Notes under the pieces: generated by a model
What the model was told of the DNA's origin: nothing
Databases searched by the model: none
Seen by the model: the letters and a program-made list of their open reading frames with translations, nothing else
NCBI RefSeq assembly: GCF_900112265.1
Contig: NZ_FOLO01000048.1
Location: forward strand, 1 to 43,543
Length of the DNA stretch: 43,543 nt
DNA from: Pseudoalteromonas denitrificans DSM 6059
GTDB lineage: Bacteria; Pseudomonadota; Gammaproteobacteria; Enterobacterales; Alteromonadaceae
Direction: 5' to 3'
Program-made: the position numbers and the translations under genes
Part shown: piece by piece, positions 25,409-32,804 of the stretch
How positions within the stretch are numbered: the stretch's first letter is position 1
How the letters are laid out: every line of letters starts with the position of its first letter

Positions 25409-27133
25409 ATGCGAGTTAAATCGTTTAAAGCAAAACCTATAACAGTAATAGGAATATTTTCTTTAGTTGTTGGTGCTGTGTTGAGTTACTTAAGCAGCAC
25501 AATATCAAAATCTGGAAGTCAGCAACAATCATATTTATTGCAGGCTAAAAATATAAGCGTTTTAAAAAAAGCTTTAAATCGGCTTCATGTAAAACCAAGT
25601 CATGAATTGGCAATTATAAATTCGTTTGCTGTTGACCTTACATCTGAACAACTTAAAGTCTTAAAACAATATGGTGATTTTAAAGTTACTAAAAATAGTG
25701 ATGTAAAACTCAGTGGCTCAGTTGCTTCAGCCTATTCTGAACAAATATCTGTAGTGAATAAAATTGTAAATGCGACAAGCGCACATCAGGTTAACAATTA
25801 TGGCGCAGGCGTCACTATGGCGTTTTTAGATACCGGGTTACGTCAATTAACAGGTATAAGAGCGGATGTATATGGTTTGCAGAAAACCTATGGTACTTAT
25901 GATGCCATTAATGATAAAACTTTAAATAATGATAATGAAATTAATGGTCATGGTACTCATGTATCAAGTATTGCAGGTAATAGTGAATTAGATATTTATG
26001 GTAAACCTATGGGGGTTGCGCCTAATGCACGAATGGTCGGAATAAAAGCATTTGATTTTGAAGGAAAAGGTACTTATGCCGATATTATTCGTGGAATAGA
26101 TTGGGCTGTTAAGTATAAAGATACATTGAATATTCGGGTATTAAATATGTCATTTAGTGGCCCGCCTCGCTCATATTATTGGGATGATCCACTAAACCAA
26201 GCGGTGATGAAGGCATGGCAAAGCGGTATTGTTGTTGTTGCATCAGCTGGTAATAAAGGACCTGATCCTATGAGCATAGGCGTTCCCGGAAATAACCCTT
26301 ATATTATCACTGTGGGAGCAATGACAGATCACTATACGCCTGATAATACGAATGATGACAGGTTAACAAGTTTTTCTTCTGCAGGCCCAACAGTTGAAGG
26401 TTTTGTTAAACCTGATTTAGTTGCGCCGGGTGGTCATATGGTTGGCTTATTACCTAGCAATACACGGTTAGCGAAAGACCATCCTGAAGCACATGATGGG
26501 GGGAAATATTTCACTATGTCGGGTACATCTCAAGCAACGGGTGTTGTTACTGGCATTGTTGCTTTGATGTTAAGTCAAGATCCATCATTATCACCAGATG
26601 ATGTGAAATGTAGATTATTATCAACGGCAAAGGCTGCTTTTTCTGATGAAGATACATTTGCTTATAGTATATTTCAGCAAGGTTCTGGTTTAGTTGATGC
26701 ACAAGGTGCGATAAGTAGCACTCAAAGAGAATGTGCTAATCAATCATTAGATGTTGCTTTAGACTTGGCGGGGACTGAGCATTATGGTGGTCCAGCAAAT
26801 AGAAATAAAGATGGTGAGTTTTATATTATATCTCCAGATGGCTCTGTTCTGAATGATGGCGGTACTATCTGGAGAGATGGCGGTACTATCTGGAGAGATG
26901 GCGGCACTATCTGGAGAGATGGCGGCACTATCTGGAGAGATGGCGGCACTATCTGGAGAGATGGCGGCACTGTCTGGAGAGATGGTGGATATAGTTGGAA
27001 TGATGGTGGCACTATTTGGCGTGACGGATATCCACAAAATGATGGCGGTACTATTTGGCGTGATGGTGGCTTTATTTGGCGCGATACAATTGAAAATGAT
27101 AGTAAAGTTAATCATTGGGTTGATCAGGAGTAG
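25409..27133 (+). CDS. secreted subtilase with C-terminal DGGTIWR tandem repeats
   Basis: This 574-residue S8 protein has an N-terminal hydrophobic signal or anchor (about 13-32), then a propeptide-like segment. The triad is Asp141 (AFLDTGL), His181 (NGHGTHVS) and Ser374 (MSGTSQATG), with SAGN at the oxyanion site. From residue 483 on, about ten copies of the heptapeptide DGGTIWR (with variants) form a repetitive tail ending in DQE. The repeats are almost identical DNA units of 21 bp, so copy number may vary without a frameshift. GGGG upstream of ATG 25409 is the ribosome binding site. It probably lies in the same regulatory region as the divergent subtilase. Confidence 0.85.
   Translation: MRVKSFKAKPITVIGIFSLVVGAVLSYLSSTISKSGSQQQSYLLQAKNISVLKKALNRLHVKPSHELAIINSFAVDLTSEQLKVLKQYGDFKVTKNSDVKLSGSVASAYSEQISVVNKIVNATSAHQVNNYGAGVTMAFLDTGLRQLTGIRADVYGLQKTYGTYDAINDKTLNNDNEINGHGTHVSSIAGNSELDIYGKPMGVAPNARMVGIKAFDFEGKGTYADIIRGIDWAVKYKDTLNIRVLNMSFSGPPRSYYWDDPLNQAVMKAWQSGIVVVASAGNKGPDPMSIGVPGNNPYIITVGAMTDHYTPDNTNDDRLTSFSSAGPTVEGFVKPDLVAPGGHMVGLLPSNTRLAKDHPEAHDGGKYFTMSGTSQATGVVTGIVALMLSQDPSLSPDDVKCRLLSTAKAAFSDEDTFAYSIFQQGSGLVDAQGAISSTQRECANQSLDVALDLAGTEHYGGPANRNKDGEFYIISPDGSVLNDGGTIWRDGGTIWRDGGTIWRDGGTIWRDGGTIWRDGGTVWRDGGYSWNDGGTIWRDGYPQNDGGTIWRDGGFIWRDTIENDSKVNHWVDQE
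26855..27082 (+). repeat. 21-bp tandem repeat encoding DGGTIWR
   Basis: Six almost identical 21-bp units run from 26855 to 26980 (the second matches the first, the next three match each other), followed by four degenerate units with one shortened to 18 bp. The unit encodes DGGTIWR, so changes in copy number keep the frame. The drift from perfect units to degenerate units at the 3' end indicates recent expansion of the first six. Confidence 0.9.
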
Positions 27134-27156
27134 GTTAATCTATTTCTTTAATTGAT

Positions 27157-27183
27157 AAGGCTGTGAATACAGCCTTTTTTTTA
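27157..27183 (+). terminator. rho-independent terminator
   Basis: AAGGCTGT (27157-27164) and ACAGCCTT (27169-27176) form a stem with a four-base loop, followed by eight T. It ends the subtilase gene 24 bp upstream. Confidence 0.9.
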
Positions 27184-27237
27184 CCTGTTTTTCCGATAAG
27201 ATAGCTTATTAATAATAAAAATAAATTGTGGTGTTGA

Positions 27238-30200
27238 ATGAAAAGAGCGTTTCAAATCAAATACATTTATATTATTTTCATAATACTATTCATTTGTAAT
27301 GCGAGTGCATTTGAAGCCGATTTTTTTAAGAAGTTATCGCCAAGTTTAGATATATCTCATCAGTCTATTCGTGCGATAACACAAGATAAAGATGGATTTA
27401 TCTGGCTAGGAACCCAAGAAGGTTTAAGCCGTTTTGATGGGTATCAGTTAAATAACTACCACCATGATCCTGATAATATAAATTCACTAAGCCATAACAT
27501 TATTAGTGCTTTATTAACGGATCGTTTTGGGCGGATCTGGATAGGCACGCGAGGTGGTGGGCTAAACTTATATCAAGCGCATAATAAGAGTTTTATGCGT
27601 TTTACTAGCCAACATGAGTTGAAAGCTATCACTAATAATAATATCAATGTTCTTTTTGAAGACTCTCAAGGAGCAATTTGGATTGGCACAAACAAAGGAC
27701 TAAATAAAGTCTCCTCTGTAGGAAAAAATCAAACATTAAAAGTAACGAATATTGCTAAAGAAAAACTCAATGATATTAGTATCAGGGCTATCATAGAAGT
27801 CAATAAACAGGTTTGGATTGGTACCGAAGATTCAGGTATTTATGTGTATTCTTTAGCGGGGGAGTTTATTTCTCAATTGGTTCATATTAACGATAATCTG
27901 CAAAGTATTCCCAGTAATATTATTCGTTCTTTGCTACAGGACTATGAAGGTAATATTTGGATTGGCTCGATTGAAGGTGGTTTAAGCAAGTATGACCCAA
28001 TAGCAGGGAGGTATCAGCACTTTAAAAGTGATGAAAAGAATGCTGATTCACTTGCAACAAATATAGTAACCACACTATTTGAAGATTCAGTTCATAGGCT
28101 CTGGGTCGGTACTGATAAAGGGCTGCATTTATATAATAAAAAGCAAAATAATTTTCAAAGATTTACCCACGCCAATACAAATATAAATAGTATTTCTAGC
28201 GACATTATTCTTAATGTATTTGAAGATAAAGGAAAAATGATTTGGATCGGTACGTTTTCAGGTGTTAATCGTTGGGATCCTAATGTTGCGACATTTAAAC
28301 AATTTAATCTTGAAAGTAAACGTGGTCTTAATAACAATATGGTTAATATATTCTCGCAATTAGATAACGATAAAATATTAATAGGAACATATGGAGGAGG
28401 TGTTAATCAGCTGTCATTAAAAACATTAAAAATATCTCAACCTGACTACAATGCTGCATTAAAAGATAAACGTATTATGTCTATTTTGGTTAATGGAGAT
28501 GAGGTTTGGCTTGGCACACGTGCTTCAGGGGTACTTAGAATTAATGCTAAAAATAATGCTGTTATTAACTATCGTCATAACCCTGATGATCCAACTTCTT
28601 TATCAGCAAATAGTATTACAGATATGAAAGTTGATGATGCAGGAAGTGTATGGGTGGCGACTTATCATGGTGGACTTAATAAATTTGACGGTAAGGGATC
28701 ATTTACTCATTTCAGGCAAAAAAATGGATTAAGCAGTGACCATGTCTTTCAAATATTACCTGAAAAAGATCACATTATTTGGCTAGCGACAGATGGCGGT
28801 GGGTTAAATAAACTCAATACTAAAACAAATAAAGTAACAGTTTATAATCATAAGCTTGATGTGGCAAATAGCTTAAGTAGTGATGTTGCCTGGACTTTAT
28901 ATTTTGATCATGATGAAAACTTGTGGATAGGCACAGAAGCGAGCGGTTTGAATATATGGTCAAAACAAGACCGAACTAATAAAATTGAGAACTTCCAGCA
29001 CTTAAATATTAACCATGGTTTAAAAACCAGTACAGTTTACGGTATTAATCAAGATAATAATCATGATATTTGGTTGAGTACCAATAAAGGTATTTCACGT
29101 TACTCACTCAAAGAAGCAAGTTTTATGCATTTTGATACTAGTCATGGTTTGCTTGATTTAGAATTCAATTTGCAGTCACTGCTAAAAACGAATGATAATA
29201 AATTATTATTTGGCAGTGCTAAAGGTTTTAATTTATTAGACCCTGATAAGTTATTGTCGAACCAACATGCACCTGATGTTAGGCTGACAGATATATATTC
29301 ATTAAATACTAAACTTAAATTTAATACTCCTTTATCTGCACTAAAAAAGGTTGAATTTGATTATACAGATAAGCTTATTGCCTTTGAATATACGGGGTTA
29401 GATTTTGCGTCTCCTGAATCAAATCGTTTTAAATATCGTTTACAAGGGTTTGATAAGCAATGGATAGATGCCGGAAAACTTCGAAGGGCAACGTATACCA
29501 ATTTAGGACCAGGTAAATATCAATTACAAATTATAGCTGCAAATAATTTTGATGTTTGGGGAGATCCTGATGTTAGTTTAGATATCATCATTCATCCCGC
29601 TCCTTGGGTTACCTGGTGGGCATATCTTATTTATGCAAGTGTATTAGCTTTATTACTGTTGATGTATTCAAAATATATGACACGTAAACTCATCACTGAA
29701 CAACACCAAAGATTAGCGCTTAAAAAAGAAGTTTTTGAGAAAACACAAGAGTTCAAAAATCAAAATAAAGAATTGATTAAATTAAATCAAAAGCTTGAAT
29801 CATCGGCTATCACTGACAAACTTACAGGAGTTAAAAGTAGGCGTTATTTAGATATTTATATTGAACAAACATCAAGACTCATGACGCAGATCCATAACAA
29901 TATCAGTCCTACCCAGCATGCGCTATTGCCTAGATTATATTTAATGTTAATAAAACTTAATGTAGAAAAAAAAGACGATGATCGTATTTTAATTAATGTC
30001 GCAGAATTTTTAGGTTATAAACGTTCTGAAGATGACTTAGTTGTGCGTTGGTCAGATGATATTTTTGCCATTATTGGTTCAGAAAAAGATAATAATGTGA
30101 GCCTGTTAGCACAACAAATCGCGGGTGAGCAAAAAAATATTGCTTTAGATAAATGTATATTAAGCGTAGGTTATTCATTTTTCCCATTTAATCGTGAAAG

Positions 30201-30381
30201 ACCTCACGAATTAAATTGGGATCAGACTAGTGTTATTGCAGAGATCGCTCTAAATTATGCCAATAGCAAAACTTGGTTAGGTATTTACCAACCAATTGAA
30301 TATCCTTTTAATTTTAATCAACTGATCAGTGCGCCAGACCTAACGCATATTAAAAATTTAGTCACTGTATTGCATGATTAA
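27238..30381 (+). CDS. periplasmic Reg_prop/Y_Y_Y sensor with degenerate GGDEF domain
   Basis: This is a 1047-residue membrane sensor. A signal peptide (about 1-24) is followed by about 14 Reg_prop blades (motif IW(I/L)GT followed by GGL or GL) to residue ~680, then a Y_Y_Y domain (about 700-785), a transmembrane segment (about 790-812) and a linker coiled coil. The C-terminal GGDEF-like domain begins at residue 862 (LTGVKSRRYL). The signature, however, is WSDDIFA (about 938-944) in place of GGDEF, so it probably does not make c-di-GMP; it may bind or signal. The ligand is unknown, possibly polysaccharide, as for related propeller sensors. It is monocistronic. Confidence 0.85.
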   Translation: MKRAFQIKYIYIIFIILFICNASAFEADFFKKLSPSLDISHQSIRAITQDKDGFIWLGTQEGLSRFDGYQLNNYHHDPDNINSLSHNIISALLTDRFGRIWIGTRGGGLNLYQAHNKSFMRFTSQHELKAITNNNINVLFEDSQGAIWIGTNKGLNKVSSVGKNQTLKVTNIAKEKLNDISIRAIIEVNKQVWIGTEDSGIYVYSLAGEFISQLVHINDNLQSIPSNIIRSLLQDYEGNIWIGSIEGGLSKYDPIAGRYQHFKSDEKNADSLATNIVTTLFEDSVHRLWVGTDKGLHLYNKKQNNFQRFTHANTNINSISSDIILNVFEDKGKMIWIGTFSGVNRWDPNVATFKQFNLESKRGLNNNMVNIFSQLDNDKILIGTYGGGVNQLSLKTLKISQPDYNAALKDKRIMSILVNGDEVWLGTRASGVLRINAKNNAVINYRHNPDDPTSLSANSITDMKVDDAGSVWVATYHGGLNKFDGKGSFTHFRQKNGLSSDHVFQILPEKDHIIWLATDGGGLNKLNTKTNKVTVYNHKLDVANSLSSDVAWTLYFDHDENLWIGTEASGLNIWSKQDRTNKIENFQHLNINHGLKTSTVYGINQDNNHDIWLSTNKGISRYSLKEASFMHFDTSHGLLDLEFNLQSLLKTNDNKLLFGSAKGFNLLDPDKLLSNQHAPDVRLTDIYSLNTKLKFNTPLSALKKVEFDYTDKLIAFEYTGLDFASPESNRFKYRLQGFDKQWIDAGKLRRATYTNLGPGKYQLQIIAANNFDVWGDPDVSLDIIIHPAPWVTWWAYLIYASVLALLLLMYSKYMTRKLITEQHQRLALKKEVFEKTQEFKNQNKELIKLNQKLESSAITDKLTGVKSRRYLDIYIEQTSRLMTQIHNNISPTQHALLPRLYLMLIKLNVEKKDDDRILINVAEFLGYKRSEDDLVVRWSDDIFAIIGSEKDNNVSLLAQQIAGEQKNIALDKCILSVGYSFFPFNRERPHELNWDQTSVIAEIALNYANSKTWLGIYQPIEYPFNFNQLISAPDLTHIKNLVTVLHD

Positions 30382-30500
30382 AATAACATCATAAAAATGG
30401 ATTTGGTTTGAAGGTGATTTTGTTTTTTGTATGGAGTTTTACTATTGAACGAATTGTATCTAAATACATTTATTACTAAATATTTAAATAGTCCTGTATA

Positions 30501-30537
30501 AGACGAGATACTTTGCTAATTAACAAGTAGCTCGCCT
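30501..30537. terminator. imperfect hairpin in the gap between convergent genes
   Basis: AGACGAGATACTT (30501-30513) and AAGTAGCTCGCCT (30525-30537) form a 13-position stem with two mismatches, followed by TTGATTTATT. It lies between the sensor gene (ends 30381) and the esterase gene (ends 30630). Confidence 0.4.
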
Positions 30538-30629
30538 TGATTTATTCTAGGAGTGCATTTTTTCAGGTTATTTAGTTATAGCAACTTTTCTAAAGTTACT
30601 TCTCAAAAATACTATTATTAACAGTCACT

Positions 30630-31649
30630 TTACTTTAAGTGCTTCTTTAAAGCACCTGCTGCTTGGTCAAGGGCTGTTTCTACCGTAGGGTTTTTGCTCA
30701 AAGCGTTAAGTAAACCATAGTCATGTATCATACCGTTATAGCGAGTCGTGGTTACTTTAACACCCGCTAAGTTTAACTTTCGGCCGTAAGCTTCACCTTC
30801 ATCACGCAATACATCCTTTTCAGCGGTTTGAATGAGTGCTGGTGGCAAGTCTTTTAATTGCTCTATGGTGGCACGAAGTGGAGATGCATAAATTTCATTT
30901 CGTTCTCTAAGGTCTGTGGTGTAGCTATCCCAGAACCATTCCATCATATTTTTTGTTAAGAAATGACCTTCTGCAAACGCTTGATATGAACTATTGGTAA
31001 AACTTGCATCTGTTACAGGCCATAATAGTAACTGAAACTTTAACTTGGGCACGCCTGCTGATTTTGCTTTTAGGCTAACAACTGCAGCAATATTACCTCC
31101 AGCGCTATTCCCAGCAACAGCCAATTGACTGCCATCGACGCCGATTTCAAGACCATTATCTGCAACCCATTTTGTGGCAGCATAAGCTTGATTGATTGCT
31201 GTGGGGTATTTGGCTTCTGGTGAACGGCTATAATCTACATATATTGCCGCTGTACCCGAACGGACTACCAAGTCGCGAATTAAGCGTTCATGAGTGGGAA
31301 AGTCACCAATCACCCAGCCACCACCATGGAAAAACATAAATGCAGGTAGTTTTTCTTGAGCACCTTTTGGTTTTACGATTACTAAGTCAACTTTATGACC
31401 ATCAGCGATGATTGTTTTATGGGTGACATCTGCTTTTGGTAGTGTGACGCCTTGTTGAGCACCAGTAAGTACATTTCTGGCCTTATTTGCTGAGAGTCGT
31501 TCCATTGGCGTACCACCACCTTTTTCCAGTACTTCTAAAAAGGCTTGTGTTTGTGTATCTGTGCCTGGTGATCCTGCTGCTGCAATTGCACTGTTTGTAC
31601 TAAAAATAAGAGGCAAAGCAAGTGTGAGCAGTGATAAATACTTCTTCAT
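30630..31649 (-). CDS. secreted HSL-family esterase/lipase
   Basis: This is a 339-residue alpha/beta hydrolase with a signal peptide (MKKYLSLLTLALPLIFSTNSAIA, residues 1-23). The oxyanion motif HGGGW, the nucleophile motif GNSAGGN (Ser near residue 182), Asp in TAEKDVLRDEG and His in MIHDYG form the hormone-sensitive-lipase (family IV) signature. It probably hydrolyses short-chain acyl esters in the periplasm or outside. It is encoded downstream of ohr on the same strand with a gap of 30 bp, so the two may be co-transcribed. The link to peroxide defence is unexplained. Confidence 0.85.
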   Translation of the reverse strand: MKKYLSLLTLALPLIFSTNSAIAAAGSPGTDTQTQAFLEVLEKGGGTPMERLSANKARNVLTGAQQGVTLPKADVTHKTIIADGHKVDLVIVKPKGAQEKLPAFMFFHGGGWVIGDFPTHERLIRDLVVRSGTAAIYVDYSRSPEAKYPTAINQAYAATKWVADNGLEIGVDGSQLAVAGNSAGGNIAAVVSLKAKSAGVPKLKFQLLLWPVTDASFTNSSYQAFAEGHFLTKNMMEWFWDSYTTDLRERNEIYASPLRATIEQLKDLPPALIQTAEKDVLRDEGEAYGRKLNLAGVKVTTTRYNGMIHDYGLLNALSKNPTVETALDQAAGALKKHLK

Positions 31650-31679
31650 AATAAACCTTTCCTTGAGATAAATTAAAAA

Positions 31680-32102
31680 TTAATTAATGCGTGTTGTTAT
31701 GTCGATATTACCGCGGGTAGCATTTGAATATGGGCAAACTTGATGAGCATCATTAACTAATTTTTCTGCAATTTTTTGTTCTAAACCAGGTAGCTTAACT
31801 ATTAAATCAACCGAGATGGCAAACCCTGTACCTTGAGTGTTTTCACCTATACCAACATGAGCAGTCACATTTAAATTATGTGGTAAAGAAAGTTTTTTCT
31901 GAGCCGCTACAAATTTCATCGCGCCAATAAAACAAGCAGAGTAACCAGCGGCAAAAAGTTGTTCAGGATTGCTACCATCACCACCTATACCCCCTAATTC
32001 TTTTGGCGTCGATAGTGCAATATCCAATTTATTATCATCTGAGATAGCACGTCCATCTCTACCACCTGTTGAAGTAACATTTGCTTGATAAATTCTATTC
32101 AT
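31680..32102 (-). CDS. ohr: organic hydroperoxide resistance protein (OsmC/Ohr)
   Basis: Ohr is a thiol peroxidase that reduces organic hydroperoxides. At 140 residues it has the usual size and both reactive cysteines, Cys57 (AGYSACFIG) and Cys123 (HQVCPYSNATRG). Its promoter region carries an overlapping set of TTATCGCGATAA-type palindromes (32130-32152), expected to bind the divergently positioned regulator OhrR. It is the first gene of a transcript that may include the esterase 30 bp downstream. Confidence 0.95.
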   Translation of the reverse strand: MNRIYQANVTSTGGRDGRAISDDNKLDIALSTPKELGGIGGDGSNPEQLFAAGYSACFIGAMKFVAAQKKLSLPHNLNVTAHVGIGENTQGTGFAISVDLIVKLPGLEQKIAEKLVNDAHQVCPYSNATRGNIDITTRIN

Positions 32103-32129
32103 AACTATTTCCTACTTTTAATTGATGTT

Positions 32130-32152
32130 GCGATAATAATTATCGCGATAAT
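32130..32152. promoter_or_regulatory. OhrR-type operator at the ohr promoter
   Basis: The 14-bp palindrome ATTATCGCGATAAT (32139-32152) overlaps GCGATAAT-A-ATTATCGC (32130-32146), so three half-sites are packed in 23 bp. It is about 28 bp upstream of the ohr start, fitting MarR-family repression. Confidence 0.75.
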
Positions 32153-32168
32153 CTCGTGAGTTAATAAA

Positions 32169-32187
32169 AACCCAGGCTTTCTGGGTT
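32169..32187 (-). terminator. terminator of ohrR
   Basis: AACCCAG (32169-32175) and CTGGGTT (32181-32187) form a stem with a five-base loop. On the minus strand a TTTTT run follows directly. It separates ohrR from the ohr promoter. Confidence 0.75.
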
Positions 32188-32196
32188 GAAATGAAT

Positions 32197-32210
32197 GTTA
32201 TCGCGATAAC
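32197..32210. promoter_or_regulatory. second OhrR-type palindrome
   Basis: GTTATCGCGATAAC is a perfect 14-bp palindrome sharing the 12-bp core TTATCGCGATAA with the operator near ohr, and lies 45 bp from it. It is just downstream of the ohrR stop and before its terminator, so it may act as an auxiliary or looping site. Confidence 0.7.
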
Positions 32211-32226
32211 TATTTGCGTGCAAGTT

Positions 32227-32661
32227 TTATTTTAATAAATTTTTTCTCAACTTGACCAATTGTTCTTTCAGGGTCGTTATTTCATCAATAGCAATACCAC
32301 ATGTTTGAGCAACGCATTGATTCACATGTTTCCCTTGTTCTTTAAGTGTATGTCCTTTAAGTGTTAATTCTATGCTGAGTGAGCGGTCATCTTCTGACCC
32401 TCTAACACGTTTAATTAAATTATCAGCTTCCATACGTTTGATCACGGGTGTTAGAGAGCCTGACTTTTGACCTAATCGATCTGCTATTGTTTTTAAACTT
32501 AAACCATCTTTTTCCCATAGGATCAGCATGACAGTATATTGCGGATAAGTAAGATCTAATGGAGATAAATGTTTTTTATAAAGCTGTGTCATTGCTAAAG
32601 AAGTTGAGTAAAGAGCAAAACACAGCTGGTTATCAAGGTTAAGTTGTTTGTCAGTATTCAT
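32227..32661 (-). CDS. ohrR: MarR-family peroxide-sensing regulator OhrR
   Basis: This 144-residue winged-helix regulator represses ohr until organic hydroperoxide oxidises its N-terminal cysteine. Cys14 (QLCFALYS) is at the conserved sensing position. The winged helix spans LTYPQYTVMLILWEKDGLSLKTIADRLG and IKRMEADNLIKRVRGSEDDRS. Two further cysteines (QCVAQTCG) allow a possible disulfide, as in the 2-Cys class. The gene is on the same strand as ohr, with its own terminator between them, and palindromic TTATCGCGATAA operators are in the gap. Confidence 0.92.
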   Translation of the reverse strand: MNTDKQLNLDNQLCFALYSTSLAMTQLYKKHLSPLDLTYPQYTVMLILWEKDGLSLKTIADRLGQKSGSLTPVIKRMEADNLIKRVRGSEDDRSLSIELTLKGHTLKEQGKHVNQCVAQTCGIAIDEITTLKEQLVKLRKNLLK

Positions 32662-32804
32662 AGTTTTGTGTACTAATAGTTATTGCCGTTAGTATTAGAG
32701 TACTGATTTTTTTTTGTTGTTACTAGGTCAGCGTTAGATATATTTTCTTTTTATTTAAGGTATAAATAGGGATCTTATTCGTATTTGTTTTGGTTGCTGT
32801 GAAA

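Noticed and set aside
26759..27155. Minus-strand ORFs with ISPDSAA or PPSLQIV repeats and a plus-strand frame with MAALSGE repeats
   Set aside because: They lie entirely in other frames of the 21-bp repeat that encodes DGGTIWR. The repeat gives long open frames in several phases. No start signals or context support them.
29821..30381. Active diguanylate cyclase call for the sensor's C-terminus
   Set aside because: The GGDEF signature is replaced by WSDDIFA, so the residues needed for catalysis are missing.
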